Shown here: positions 45,068-53,132 of the stretch, one piece after another | Layout of the letters: each line of letters begins with the position of its first letter | How positions within the stretch are numbered: the stretch's first letter is position 1 | Assembly: GCA_016185015.1 (NCBI GenBank) | Contig: JACPOI010000031.1 | Location: 1 to 64,000, forward strand | Direction of reading: 5' to 3' | Origin: Burkholderiales bacterium | Lineage (GTDB): Bacteria; Pseudomonadota; Gammaproteobacteria; Burkholderiales; Burkholderiaceae_C | Length of the DNA stretch: 64,000 nt | The notes under the pieces: generated by a model | The model's input: only the letters and a program-made list of their open reading frames with translations | The model's database searches: none | What the model was told of the DNA's origin: nothing | Program-made: the position numbers and the translations under genes

Positions 45068-47392
45068 ATGACATCCATTGGCTCAAGCGCAGTTCAAGTG
45101 ACCCTTTCGGGTCGCGAATTGGCCCTGCAGCGGCGCCAGGCCATGGCTTTGCGCGGCAAGGCCGGTGTGGTCAGGTCCGCTGCAGCGCAGTCGGCGGTTG
45201 CCGCAGTGCCCAGGCCTGCGATGGCGATGGCCAGGTCGACGCCACGCACCGCCGTGGCTGCTGTCGAGCGTTCGGCAGCGGTCATGGCGCCGACGACGAG
45301 CGCGGCCCGCCAGCGCCGTCAGGCCTTGAGTCAGTCGGGAAAATCGGCGTTGGGTGTGCAGGCTGCGGCCACGCGACCGGCGCGGACACGGGCACCGGTG
45401 GCCTTGCCGCAGCAAGCGCTGGCTGCCGACTGCGGCTGTGGTTGCAAGGGTGCGGGCTGCGCGACCGCTTCAGGTCCGCTCGAGTCGTCTGTTGTGCAAC
45501 CCGCTTTCAGTGGGGCACACGCTCCATATGCACCCGCCATGGACACGGGTTCGACCCGTGCGCTGGCCCGCGCCCGCCGTGTTGCCCTGGCCACCGATGG
45601 AAAGAAGGCCATGCTTCGCGTGGCCCAAGCCACCCGGCTGGCCGCCGTGCTGCCCCAGCAAGACTGGCAGCAGGCGATTGAAAAAGGTGCGTCGGGCCGC
45701 GAAGTGGCCAAGCAACGCCGCCTGGTGCGTGCGCTGGTTGGTCGCGAAGACACCGGCTCGGCAGCACCCCGGCCCAATGGCCGCATGCGCGCCAAAAATG
45801 AAACGACTGCTGCGCCGCCCAAGGTGGCCATCGGTCACACACTGTCCGGCCAGTCCGTCACTGGCACCCCGGTGGACAGCAGCCGCAAAGTGACCGGCAA
45901 CGAAGCCGGTGCCTGCAAAAGCATCACCGGCACCGAATACCTGAGTCTGGAGCAGTTCAGCTCCGTGTGTGGCACCCGGCCCGCGCCAGGTCCGGCCAAG
46001 GTGGCGGTGAGCAGCACCTTGCGCGAACAGAAGGTGACGGGCACCGAGGTCGGTCGTTCGGCCCATGTGACGGGTGACGAGGCCGGATCGTGCCGCAGCG
46101 TCACCGGCACAGAGTACCTGTCGCGTGAGCAGCAGCAGACGGTTTGTGATGCCGTGCCCCTGCCCGGCCCGCGCAAGGTCAGTGTCATGTCGTCGCAAGG
46201 CGGACAAGCGGTGTCGGGTGTCGAGGTCGGGCGTTCCGTCAAGGTCACGGGCAACGAGCCCGGTGCCACGCGGCAGCTGACCGGCAGCCAGTACTTCAAC
46301 GCCACCGACTTTGGCCAACCCGCCGGTCGCGAGGCTCCCCCGAAAGTGGCCACGGTGCAGACCCTGGCGGGCAGCACGGTCACCGGCACCAAAGTCGGCC
46401 TGAGCTCCAAAGTGACCGGTGACGACCGCGGCGGATGCCGTGCCGTCACGGGCACCGATTACATCAGCGCCCGCCAGCAGGGGGCGGTGTGTGCCACCAC
46501 CGAGCTGGTGCAGCCCGTGCGCAAGGTGGGGCAGGACCAGACCTGGAACAACCAGACCATCACCGGCACCCGGCTCGGGCGCTCAAAGCAGGTCACCGGC
46601 GACGAGCACGGCGGCTGCGCACCGATCAGCGGCACGGCATACATTGGCACGCAGCAGTACCAGGGCTTTTGCGAACCCGCGCAACGGGACTCCCAGCAGG
46701 CACTCGGTCGCCGCGAAACGCTGATCTCTGCCGCCACCGTGACGGGCGACCGCCCGGGGGCCGGTGGCAGCGCGATGACGGGTGACCAGCGCGGCGCCTG
46801 TGGCCCCATCAGTGGCACCCCTTATTTTGGCGCCGACAACCTGCCCAAGCAGTGCAGCACCAGCGGTCGTTTTGTGGTCCCGGCTCGCCCGGAAAAAACC
46901 GCCACGCCAGCCGCCGCGGCCAAGGACTTCAGCATCCGCCCACCATCGCGCCAGGCGCAAGAACGGGCCTCGGGCGCCGTCACGGGTTCGGCGTTCAGTG
47001 GTCAGCGCATCACCGGCACGGTCAACAAAGGCGGTGGCCTCATTACCGGCACCCCCGAGTTTCGCCACCGCGAGAGCGAGCCCGTGGCAGCGCCGCAGCA
47101 GGAAGAGGTCAGCGCGGCTGCGGCCACCCGGCTCACCGGTGAAGGCAGCCAGTCGGGTGCCCGCATCAGTGGCTCGGCCTGGCAGACTTCCGGTCGTGTG
47201 ACCGGGACCGAAGGCACTTCATCGCTGGCCCGCAACCCGTCGCAGCGCGGTGAGGCGCGTGGCCAGGGCATGTCGGCGCTGCAGTTCCGCAAGGTCGAAC
47301 GTGTCGAGCAGCCGCAGAGCCGGGTCACCGGTTCGTCCGGCAACACCGCCAAGGGTGCTGCCGTGACCCTGTCGGGCGGCGCGCGCGGTTGA
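45068..47392 (+). CDS. csoS2: Carboxysome assembly protein CsoS2
   Basis: A 774-aa intrinsically disordered scaffold linking RuBisCO to the shell. Four N-terminal RuBisCO-binding repeats are visible (SGRELALQRRQAMALRGK, AARQRRQALSQSGK, ARARRVALATDGKK, GREVAKQRRLVRAL, residues about 15-225). Then come five to six middle repeats of the pattern VTGTxVGRSxxVTGDExGxCxxVTGTxY with paired cysteines (about 255-600). Last is a shell-binding C-terminal domain (about 640-774, ending AVTLSGGARG). I see no convincing ribosomal frameshift site that would give a short form. Its stop overlaps the csoSCA start. Confidence 0.96.
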   Translation: MTSIGSSAVQVTLSGRELALQRRQAMALRGKAGVVRSAAAQSAVAAVPRPAMAMARSTPRTAVAAVERSAAVMAPTTSAARQRRQALSQSGKSALGVQAAATRPARTRAPVALPQQALAADCGCGCKGAGCATASGPLESSVVQPAFSGAHAPYAPAMDTGSTRALARARRVALATDGKKAMLRVAQATRLAAVLPQQDWQQAIEKGASGREVAKQRRLVRALVGREDTGSAAPRPNGRMRAKNETTAAPPKVAIGHTLSGQSVTGTPVDSSRKVTGNEAGACKSITGTEYLSLEQFSSVCGTRPAPGPAKVAVSSTLREQKVTGTEVGRSAHVTGDEAGSCRSVTGTEYLSREQQQTVCDAVPLPGPRKVSVMSSQGGQAVSGVEVGRSVKVTGNEPGATRQLTGSQYFNATDFGQPAGREAPPKVATVQTLAGSTVTGTKVGLSSKVTGDDRGGCRAVTGTDYISARQQGAVCATTELVQPVRKVGQDQTWNNQTITGTRLGRSKQVTGDEHGGCAPISGTAYIGTQQYQGFCEPAQRDSQQALGRRETLISAATVTGDRPGAGGSAMTGDQRGACGPISGTPYFGADNLPKQCSTSGRFVVPARPEKTATPAAAAKDFSIRPPSRQAQERASGAVTGSAFSGQRITGTVNKGGGLITGTPEFRHRESEPVAAPQQEEVSAAAATRLTGEGSQSGARISGSAWQTSGRVTGTEGTSSLARNPSQRGEARGQGMSALQFRKVERVEQPQSRVTGSSGNTAKGAAVTLSGGARG

Positions 47393-48906
47393 GTACCCAA
47401 GGCTCCAGGGACACCACGGTGAACACGCTCAAACGCCTTGCCGCCATGCGCTCAGTCGCAGGCCTGCGCCAGCCGCAGGACCTGGACAACCCGGCGTGTG
47501 TCGTGGGTGCCAACCAGCGCTGCGAACACGCGTTGGTGGACCAAGCGCTGAACGAGCGCCTGTATGCCTACGAGCAGCGGGTGCGCGGGCGCTTCGCTCC
47601 TATCGGTGGCTTGCTCAAGACCTTGTCCGCGTTGCAGCATGAGCTGGACTTCGCGGTGCGTGCCCAGCAGTTGGCGCAAGCCCAGCTGGGCTATGCGCTG
47701 CCGCAAGCGCTGCTGAACGACGCCTGGATCAGCGGTCTGGATCTGCGTGCCCTGCATGCGCACTGCATCTTTCGCAGTTTCAAGGCCTGCATTGAAGGTG
47801 CTGCGGTCGACCAGGCGCCCTGGCTGGAGCGCATGGCGATCAATGAAGCGTTCCTGCGCTCGTGTGGTTACCACACGGTGGATCTCAGTCCCTGTGCCGA
47901 CGGTCGCCTGCAAGGTCTGCTGCCATTCGTGCTCCGCATTGCGCCGAACGACGCGGTCACCGTCAAGGCTTACGCCGGTGCGTTGTTCGATGTCGAGGCC
48001 GACGTGGTCGACTGGACGCGCCGCGAGCTGGAACGTCTAAGCGGTGGCATGGTGGGTGCCGAGAGCTGCAACTACTTGAAGATCGCGGTCTACCACTACA
48101 GCACCTCCAACCCCTGCCACCAGGGCTGCGCCGCCCACGGCAGCCAGGACCACCTGGCCACCATGGCGGCAACCGCCAAGCTCGATGAACTGCGCGCCGC
48201 CGTGGACAACAGCTTTGGCCGGGGCGCTGCGCCCGAGACGCTGCTGATCGGCATGGACACCGACACCGATGCGATTCGCGTGCACCTGCCCGATGAGCAG
48301 TCGGCCAACTGCCCGCTGCGCTATGCGGAGAGTGCGCAGCTCTTTCGCGACACGCTGGGCCTGAGCGCGCCCGCTGCGCGCGAGGCGATTGCCCGCGCCG
48401 TGGAGAGCGCCGCGCGCGATGGCGGCCTGCGTCCCGGCATGCGCCAGCTCGTCGAGCGCCTGCTGGAGGCCAACTTGTCGCAGATCGAATACGTGATCCA
48501 GCACCACGAAGGCCGCTACGCCGACATCGGGCACAACGAACGCTTCATTTGCGCGGGCGAGGCCATGAGCGAGCTGCAGTTGCGCAACAAGTTTTACTTC
48601 GCCCACCTCGACACCGTGGAAGAGGGAGCGCCCGACCTGGACGTGGGCATCAAGATATTCACCGGGCTCAACGTCAGCCGCGGCCTGCCGGTGCCGGTGC
48701 TGGTGCACTTCCACTATGCGTCCCGCGTGCCCGGTGCCCGCGAACGCGCGATCAGCCGCTGTCGGCGGGTCAGGTCGGCCATCGAGTCGCGCTACGCGTC
48801 CCTGCATGCACAGGGTCTGCTGCATTGCCAGATGGCGGTGAGCGACCAGGACGGCAGCGAGCGCTGCGCCTGGATCGACGCGTCCACCGTTACCAGCGGT
48901 CATTGA
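47389..48906 (+). CDS. csoSCA: Carboxysomal carbonic anhydrase CsoSCA
   Basis: A 505-aa epsilon-class (beta-like) carbonic anhydrase that turns bicarbonate into CO2 inside the shell. The zinc ligands match the Halothiobacillus pattern: Cys169 in PCADGR (with Asp171-Arg173 dyad), then His236 and Cys247 in YHYSTSNPCHQGC, 11 residues apart as in the known structure. The frame opens with TTG overlapping the csoS2 stop. GTG at 47419 (VNTLKRLAAMRS) is an alternative start. The operon position is canonical. Confidence 0.94.
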   Translation: MSTQGSRDTTVNTLKRLAAMRSVAGLRQPQDLDNPACVVGANQRCEHALVDQALNERLYAYEQRVRGRFAPIGGLLKTLSALQHELDFAVRAQQLAQAQLGYALPQALLNDAWISGLDLRALHAHCIFRSFKACIEGAAVDQAPWLERMAINEAFLRSCGYHTVDLSPCADGRLQGLLPFVLRIAPNDAVTVKAYAGALFDVEADVVDWTRRELERLSGGMVGAESCNYLKIAVYHYSTSNPCHQGCAAHGSQDHLATMAATAKLDELRAAVDNSFGRGAAPETLLIGMDTDTDAIRVHLPDEQSANCPLRYAESAQLFRDTLGLSAPAAREAIARAVESAARDGGLRPGMRQLVERLLEANLSQIEYVIQHHEGRYADIGHNERFICAGEAMSELQLRNKFYFAHLDTVEEGAPDLDVGIKIFTGLNVSRGLPVPVLVHFHYASRVPGARERAISRCRRVRSAIESRYASLHAQGLLHCQMAVSDQDGSERCAWIDASTVTSGH

Positions 48907-48931
48907 AGTCCACAGCCGACAAGAGGCATTT

Positions 48932-49189
48932 ATGAAGATCATGAAAGTCGAGAAAACGCTGGTGTCGACAAACCGGATCAACGCGTTTGGACACCGGCCT
49001 TTGCTGGTGGTGCAGGACAAGGCGGGCGGCGCGCGCAGCGTGGCGGTGGACGCCGTGGGTTGCATCCCCGGAGACTGGGTGATTTGTGTCGGTTCGTCGG
49101 CAGCGCGGGATGCTGCGGGGAGCCGCGAGTTTCCGTCCGATCTCACCATCGTCGGGATCATCGATCACTGGCAAGGGGAGGCGGTCTGA
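48932..49189 (+). CDS. csoS4A: Carboxysome vertex protein CsoS4A
   Basis: An 85-aa BMC-P (EutN/CcmL) protein that forms pentamers closing the shell vertices. KVEKTLVSTNRINAFGHRPL and VAVDAVGCIPGDWVICVGSS are the family core; the C-terminal SDLTIVGIIDHW is conserved. Its stop overlaps csoS4B by one base, so both are translated together. Confidence 0.95.
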   Translation: MKIMKVEKTLVSTNRINAFGHRPLLVVQDKAGGARSVAVDAVGCIPGDWVICVGSSAARDAAGSREFPSDLTIVGIIDHWQGEAV

Positions 49190-49434
49190 TGGACATCATG
49201 CGCGTCAAAGACGAGTTGGTGTGCACGCGCCGGGTGCCGGGCTTGCGCTCGGCTTCGCTTCGGGTGCTTCAGAGTCAGCAGGGTGATCTGTCGGTGGCCA
49301 CCGATGCGGTGGGCGTGCCGGAGGGCAAATGGGTGTTCACCACCAGCGGCAGCGCGGCGCGGCTGGCGATGAGCGACCCGCAGGTCATCACCGACCTGAC
49401 CATTTGCGGAATCATTGATCAGTGGGATCCGTGA
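49189..49434 (+). CDS. csoS4B: Carboxysome vertex protein CsoS4B
   Basis: An 81-aa BMC-P paralogue of CsoS4A. MDIMRVKDELVCTRRVPGLR, SVATDAVGVPEGKWVFTTSG and ITDLTICGIIDQW are conserved. The ATG at 49189 overlaps the csoS4A stop. It is followed by a 98-bp gap before the abundant shell genes. Confidence 0.95.
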   Translation: MDIMRVKDELVCTRRVPGLRSASLRVLQSQQGDLSVATDAVGVPEGKWVFTTSGSAARLAMSDPQVITDLTICGIIDQWDP

Positions 49435-49532
49435 GACCGCGATGGACGGGCGGTGGGGTAGACGAAGGCCTTGAGACTTCGAGGTGGTTTGGTTTTAGTT
49501 CTGGTTCTTTTTGTTCATGAAGGAGTATTGAA
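49435..49532 (+). promoter_or_regulatory. Leader before the csoS1 repeats
   Basis: This 98-bp gap is unusually rich in G and T (GGTTTTAGTTCTGGTTC and TTTTTGTTC) and ends with an AGGAG ribosome site before the first csoS1. CsoS1 is needed in far greater amounts than CsoS4, so an mRNA processing or internal promoter element is plausible. A weak CCTTGAG/CGAGG stem at about 49470-49485 is the only hairpin I see. No promoter motif could be fixed. Confidence 0.35.
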
Positions 49533-49829
49533 ATGGCTGATAACAGAGGCATTGCCCTGGGCATGATTGAAACGCGTGGCTTGGTGCCCGCCATTGAAGC
49601 GGCGGACGCGATGACCAAGGCCGCCGAAGTGCGTCTGGTGGGTCGTCAGTTCGTCGGTGGCGGCTACGTCACAGTGCTGGTGCGTGGCGAGACCGGTGCC
49701 GTCAACGCCGCGGTGCGCGCCGGTGCCGATGCCTGCGAGCGCGTGGGCGACGGCCTGGTGGCCGCGCACATCATCGCCCGTGTACACAGCGAAGTGGAAG
49801 GCATGCTGCCCTCCACGCCTTCCGCCTGA
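49533..49829 (+). CDS. csoS1C: Carboxysome shell protein CsoS1 (copy 1)
   Basis: A 98-aa BMC-H protein that forms the hexameric tiles of the shell. [40 protein letters not shown] and [20 protein letters not shown] are the BMC core, with the pore loop in the GGGY segment. It is the first of three near-identical tandem copies. A/B/C naming is by order in other operons and cannot be settled from sequence. Confidence 0.95.
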   Translation: MADNRGIALGMIETRGLVPAIEAADAMTKAAEVRLVGRQFVGGGYVTVLVRGETGAVNAAVRAGADACERVGDGLVAAHIIARVHSEVEGMLPSTPSA

Positions 49830-50526
49830 ACGTTCTGCACCCCCGCAGACTGGGCACCCCCCATCACCCCCAACGAGGAGATAGACATGGCTGACAACAG
49901 AGGCATTGCCCTGGGCATGATTGAAACGCGTGGCCTGGTGCCCGCCATTGAAGCGGCGGACGCGATGACCAAGGCCGCCGAAGTGCGTCTGGTGGGTCGT
50001 CAGTTCGTCGGTGGCGGCTACGTCACGGTGCTGGTGCGTGGCGAGACCGGTGCCGTCAACGCCTGCGCGCCGGTGCCGATGCCTGCGAGCGCGTGGGCGA
50101 CGGCCTGGTGGCCGCGCACATCATCGCCCGTGTGCACAGCGAAGTGGAAGGCATGCTGCCGTCCGCACCGACCCCCTGATCTGGCTCCCAGATCCGATAC
50201 CCACAACAATGCTCTGCGGAGCGATGGAGAACCCAAATGGCCAATGTACGAGCTGCGGTGAGCGGTGTTGCCCTGGGCATGATTGAAACGCGCGGCCTGG
50301 TGCCCGCCATTGAAGCGGCGGACGCGATGACCAAGGCCGCCGAAGTGCGTCTGGTGGGTCGTCAGTTCGTCGGTGGCGGCTACGTCACGGTGCTGGTGCG
50401 TGGCGAGACCGGTGCCGTCAACGCCGCGGTGCGCGCCGGTGCCGACGCCTGCGAGCGCGTGGGCGATGGCCTGGTGGCCGCGCACATCATCGCTCGCGTG
50501 CACACCGAAGTCGAAGGCATGCTGCC
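49552..50526 (+). repeat. Three tandem direct repeats of csoS1 (about 259 bp each)
   Basis: The segments 49552-49810, 49906-50160 and 50268-50526 are nearly identical at the nucleotide level (259, 255 and 259 bp). The 5' and 3' ends of the genes and the spacers differ. The shared core, including silent positions, points to recent gene conversion or duplication. The 255-bp length of the middle unit reflects the 4-base deletion. Confidence 0.9.
49887..50179 (+). pseudogene. csoS1A: Carboxysome shell protein CsoS1 (copy 2), frameshifted
   Basis: The copy is nearly identical to copy 1 up to GETGAVNA. Then 4 bases (GCGG) present in copies 1 and 3 are missing after position 50063. The frame runs out of CsoS1 sequence into an unrelated tail ending at 50261, while the correct ending [15 protein letters not shown] stops at 50177-50179 in another frame. 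If read without the deletion it would be a normal 98-aa shell protein. It is either a real loss in this strain or a sequencing error in a repeat. A good GAGGAGATAG ribosome site precedes it. Confidence 0.85.
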
Positions 50527-50587
50527 GACCGCCCCCGATGGCGAAGGTGGTGGCCTCGACGGTGAAATCACCATGGTGCGCAGCTAA
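50237..50587 (+). CDS. csoS1B: Carboxysome shell protein CsoS1 (copy 3, long form)
   Basis: A 116-aa BMC-H protein with the same hexamer core as copy 1. It has its own N-terminus ([20 protein letters not shown]) and a C-terminal extension ([19 protein letters not shown]), which is the mark of the CsoS1B type. The extension probably lies on one face of the hexamer. With copy 1 it can supply shell tiles even if copy 2 is broken. Confidence 0.94.
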   Translation: MANVRAAVSGVALGMIETRGLVPAIEAADAMTKAAEVRLVGRQFVGGGYVTVLVRGETGAVNAAVRAGADACERVGDGLVAAHIIARVHTEVEGMLPTAPDGEGGGLDGEITMVRS

Positions 50588-50620
50588 CGCCCTGTCGGTC
50601 GCCGCTGACACCCTTGGACC

Positions 50621-51058
50621 ATGAACGCAGATCCCCGCACCCTGGGCTGGCTGAGTCGGGCACTGACGCATGAACTCGGTGCCGTTCAGCAGTACCTGGC
50701 GCAAAGCGCGTTGGCGCGACTCTGGGGCGAGGTGCAACTGGCCGGGCATTTGCAGCGCGAAGCGGCCGAGGAGCTGGGGCATGCCGAGCGGCTCATGGAG
50801 CGTTTGATTTTGCTGGGGGTGGCCCCCAGCGCCAGCGTTCTGGCACCTGTCCGGCTGGGGCGCACGGTTGAACAATTGTTGCGGGCCAACCGGCAAATGG
50901 AGTTCGACGCGGTGCACCTGTACCAAGAAGCCCTGTTGCACGCCACCCGTGTGCGCGATGGGGATGTGGCCGAGCTGATGAGGTCCATTCTTGAAGAAGA
51001 AATGGCGCATCTGGCCGACATGGATCACCTCATGACGGAGCAAATCAACCATGGCTGA
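50621..51058 (+). CDS. Bacterioferritin-like protein of the carboxysome operon
   Basis: A 145-aa four-helix ferritin-like protein. HELGAVQQYLAQSALARLWG, LQREAAEELGHAERLMERL, EFDAVHLYQEALLHATRV and ILEEEMAHLADMDHLM carry the usual Glu/His diiron ligands. Such genes follow csoS1 in many alpha-carboxysome operons, but their role (iron or oxygen handling) is not settled. Its stop overlaps the acRAF start (8 bases). Confidence 0.85.
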   Translation: MNADPRTLGWLSRALTHELGAVQQYLAQSALARLWGEVQLAGHLQREAAEELGHAERLMERLILLGVAPSASVLAPVRLGRTVEQLLRANRQMEFDAVHLYQEALLHATRVRDGDVAELMRSILEEEMAHLADMDHLMTEQINHG

Positions 51059-51311
51059 GCAACCCGATGGCTGGGAGTCCCGCGGCAAGCAGCCGACGCT
51101 GTTCCGGCGCTTTGATTTCGAGCGCTATGGTCAGACGCGTGACTTCGTGGACGCGTTGTCGGCGCTGACCGAGGCCCAGGGCGTGCACCCGCAAAACATC
51201 AATTTTGGCAGCACCTATGTGAACGTGACGCTGGATCCGAACGCGGCCGGTCTGGCCGATGCCGATCTTGCGGTGCGTATCAACGCTTTGTACCACCCTG
51301 CGGGCGTCTGA
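51051..51311 (+). CDS. RuBisCO assembly factor acRAF (pterin dehydratase-like)
   Basis: An 86-aa protein with the pterin-4a-carbinolamine dehydratase fold. RRFDFERYGQTRDFVDALSA and HPQNINFGSTYVNVTLDPNA are typical of the alpha-carboxysome version, which lost the catalytic histidines and works as a RuBisCO assembly chaperone (acRAF). It is tightly packed between the ferritin-like gene and mcdA. Confidence 0.87.
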   Translation: MAEQPDGWESRGKQPTLFRRFDFERYGQTRDFVDALSALTEAQGVHPQNINFGSTYVNVTLDPNAAGLADADLAVRINALYHPAGV

Positions 51312-51313
51312 CC

Positions 51314-51949
51314 ATGCCGACCCAGGTCACGGCGGTCATCAACCAGAAGGGCGGCGCGGGAAAGACCACGCTGGCCATGAACCTGGCCGCCGGCCTGGCC
51401 CGGCGCGGCAACACGGTGGTGATCGACCTCGATCCCCAGGGCTCTTCGGTGCAGTGGGCCAGCCAGGGCAGTGCGCCGTTTCCGGTGTCGGTCAAGCAGC
51501 TTCAAGGAAAGTGGGATGCGCGCAGCCTGCGCCAGACGTTTCGGGCCTTTGCCCACGTGGTGCTGGACTGTCCACCGTCGCTGGAGAGCCATGCTTCGGT
51601 GCAGGCCTTGCGTGCCTGCGATCTGGCGCTGATTCCAGTGTTGCCTTCGCCGGTGGACCTGTGGGCCAGTCTGCGCCTGCCGCTGGAGATCGAAGAGGCG
51701 CGCCGCCTGCGGCCTCAGATCCGGGCCTACCTCGTGCTCAACCAGATGGAGCCGCAGAGCGCGTTGTCCGGGGCCATGACCGAAGCCCTGGCCGACTTCG
51801 GACTGCCGGTTCTGCAGGCCACCGTACGGCGCCGTGCCGCCTTTCGCACCGCTGCGCTGGACGGCGTGTCGGTCTACCAGATGGGTGGGCGTGGCGCGCC
51901 CGCCGCCGCAGACATCGAAGCCATCATCCACGAGATTCTTGAACCATGA
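51314..51949 (+). CDS. mcdA: ParA-type ATPase McdA
   Basis: A 211-aa ParA/MinD family ATPase. The deviant Walker A is QKGGAGKTTLAMNLA with the signature lysine, and LDCPPSLES is the Walker B region. Next to mcdB in the carboxysome operon it is the positioning ATPase that uses the nucleoid to spread carboxysomes. It starts two bases after acRAF and overlaps mcdB by four bases. Confidence 0.92.
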   Translation: MPTQVTAVINQKGGAGKTTLAMNLAAGLARRGNTVVIDLDPQGSSVQWASQGSAPFPVSVKQLQGKWDARSLRQTFRAFAHVVLDCPPSLESHASVQALRACDLALIPVLPSPVDLWASLRLPLEIEEARRLRPQIRAYLVLNQMEPQSALSGAMTEALADFGLPVLQATVRRRAAFRTAALDGVSVYQMGGRGAPAAADIEAIIHEILEP

Positions 51950-52158
51950 CCAACCTAAAAGACAAGCTCTCGGCTAGCGTGCGCCAGGCCAAGACCCGCA
52001 CGCAGCCGGTTGCACCTGTCACCGCCAAAACCGGTCGCTCCCCGGTACCTACCGCCACCAAGGCGACGGCGCCCAAGCCCGTTGCCGCAAAGCCAGTGGC
52101 CACCCAGGCGCCGACCCACAGCGGCATCGCTTTCCCGGATCGCGTGTGGCCCGATTGA
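51946..52158 (+). CDS. mcdB: McdB-like carboxysome adaptor, 70 aa
   Basis: A short disordered protein (Lys, Thr, Ala and Pro rich). It begins MTNLKDKLSASVRQAKTRTQ and ends IAFPDRVWPD with a Trp near the C-terminus, the mark of alpha-carboxysome McdB. McdB binds the shell and stimulates McdA so that carboxysomes are pulled along the nucleoid. The link rests on gene position and this ending, since the rest is low complexity. Confidence 0.8.
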   Translation: MTNLKDKLSASVRQAKTRTQPVAPVTAKTGRSPVPTATKATAPKPVAAKPVATQAPTHSGIAFPDRVWPD

Positions 52159-52191
52159 ACCCAGGTTGAACGATGTTTGAGGGGACCCTCC

Positions 52192-53106
52192 ATGCCTAAC
52201 GATTTCTACTCCAGAACCTATTCGCCGCGCCAGGAAGCGCTGGCGCGCGCCAGCCAGCAGGCGCCCCAGGCCTCGCTGCGCCAGGCCTCGGCCACCTCCA
52301 CAGACGCTGATGTGCTAGCGCCGCACCGGGTGCGCAGCGAGCCCTACTACCGGGTGGTGGCCGACGAGGTCGAGCTGTACGAGGCGGCGTACTCGGTGCG
52401 CATGCCCATGATGCTCAAAGGCCCCACCGGCTGTGGCAAAACACGCTTTGTCGAGTACATGGCGTGGAAGCTGGACAAACCATTGATCACCGTGGCCTGC
52501 AACGAAGACATGACCGCCTCCGATCTGGTGGGTCGCTATCTGCTGGATGCCCAGGGCACGCGCTGGCAGGACGGTCCGCTGGCGGTAGCGGCACGCCATG
52601 GGGCCATCTGTTACCTGGACGAGGTGGTTGAGGCACGCCAGGACACCACCGTGGTGATCCACCCGCTGACCGATGCGCGCCGCGTGCTGCCGCTGGAAAA
52701 AAAGGGCGAACTGCTGCAGGCGCACCCCGACTTCCAGATCGTGATTTCCTACAACCCGGGCTACCAGTCGCTGATGAAGGACTTGAAGCAGTCCACCAAG
52801 CAGCGCTTTGGCGCGCTGGATTTCAGCTACCCCGAGCACGACACCGAGGCCGAGATCGTGGCGCACGAGTCGGGTGTGGGCCTGGATGTGGCCAAGAAGC
52901 TGGTGCACATCGGCGAGCGCGCGCGCAACCTCAAGGGCCACGGCCTGGACGAGGGCCTGTCCACCCGCATGCTGATCTACGCGGGTTCGCTGATTGCCCA
53001 AGGCGTGTCGGCGCTGGCCGCCTGCCGGGTGGCGCTGGTGCGCCCCATCACCGACGACCCCGACATGCGCGACGCGCTCGACGCGGCCGTCACCACCTAC
53101 TTCTGA
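52192..53106 (+). CDS. cbbQ: RuBisCO activase AAA+ subunit CbbQ
   Basis: A 304-aa MoxR-type AAA+ ATPase. Walker A is [19 protein letters not shown], Walker B is CYLDEVVEA, and SYNPGYQ is sensor 1. It forms hexamers that with CbbO remove inhibitory sugar phosphates from RuBisCO; the alpha-carboxysome type is bound to the shell. The N-terminal 50 residues are Gln/Ala/Ser rich. The ATG at 52192 follows a GAGGGG ribosome site. Confidence 0.95.
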   Translation: MPNDFYSRTYSPRQEALARASQQAPQASLRQASATSTDADVLAPHRVRSEPYYRVVADEVELYEAAYSVRMPMMLKGPTGCGKTRFVEYMAWKLDKPLITVACNEDMTASDLVGRYLLDAQGTRWQDGPLAVAARHGAICYLDEVVEARQDTTVVIHPLTDARRVLPLEKKGELLQAHPDFQIVISYNPGYQSLMKDLKQSTKQRFGALDFSYPEHDTEAEIVAHESGVGLDVAKKLVHIGERARNLKGHGLDEGLSTRMLIYAGSLIAQGVSALAACRVALVRPITDDPDMRDALDAAVTTYF

Positions 53107-53132
53107 GTCGGCAGCCGCACCGCACCCGTCCC

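Noticed and set aside
46893..46898. A run of six A in csoS2 as a possible -1 frameshift site for a short CsoS2A form
   Set aside because: In the reading frame it does not form a proper X-XXY-YYZ heptamer, and the -1 frame continues for about 100 codons instead of stopping soon. No evidence of programmed slippage.
50064..50261. The out-of-frame tail of csoS1 copy 2 as a genuine new C-terminus
   Set aside because: The tail is the shifted reading of the conserved CsoS1 sequence, which continues intact in another frame; it is better explained by a 4-nt deletion.
49552..50526. The three direct repeats as a CRISPR-like or other regulatory array
   Set aside because: The repeats are 255-259 bp and are coding sequence of csoS1; no short regular repeats with spacers occur anywhere in the window.
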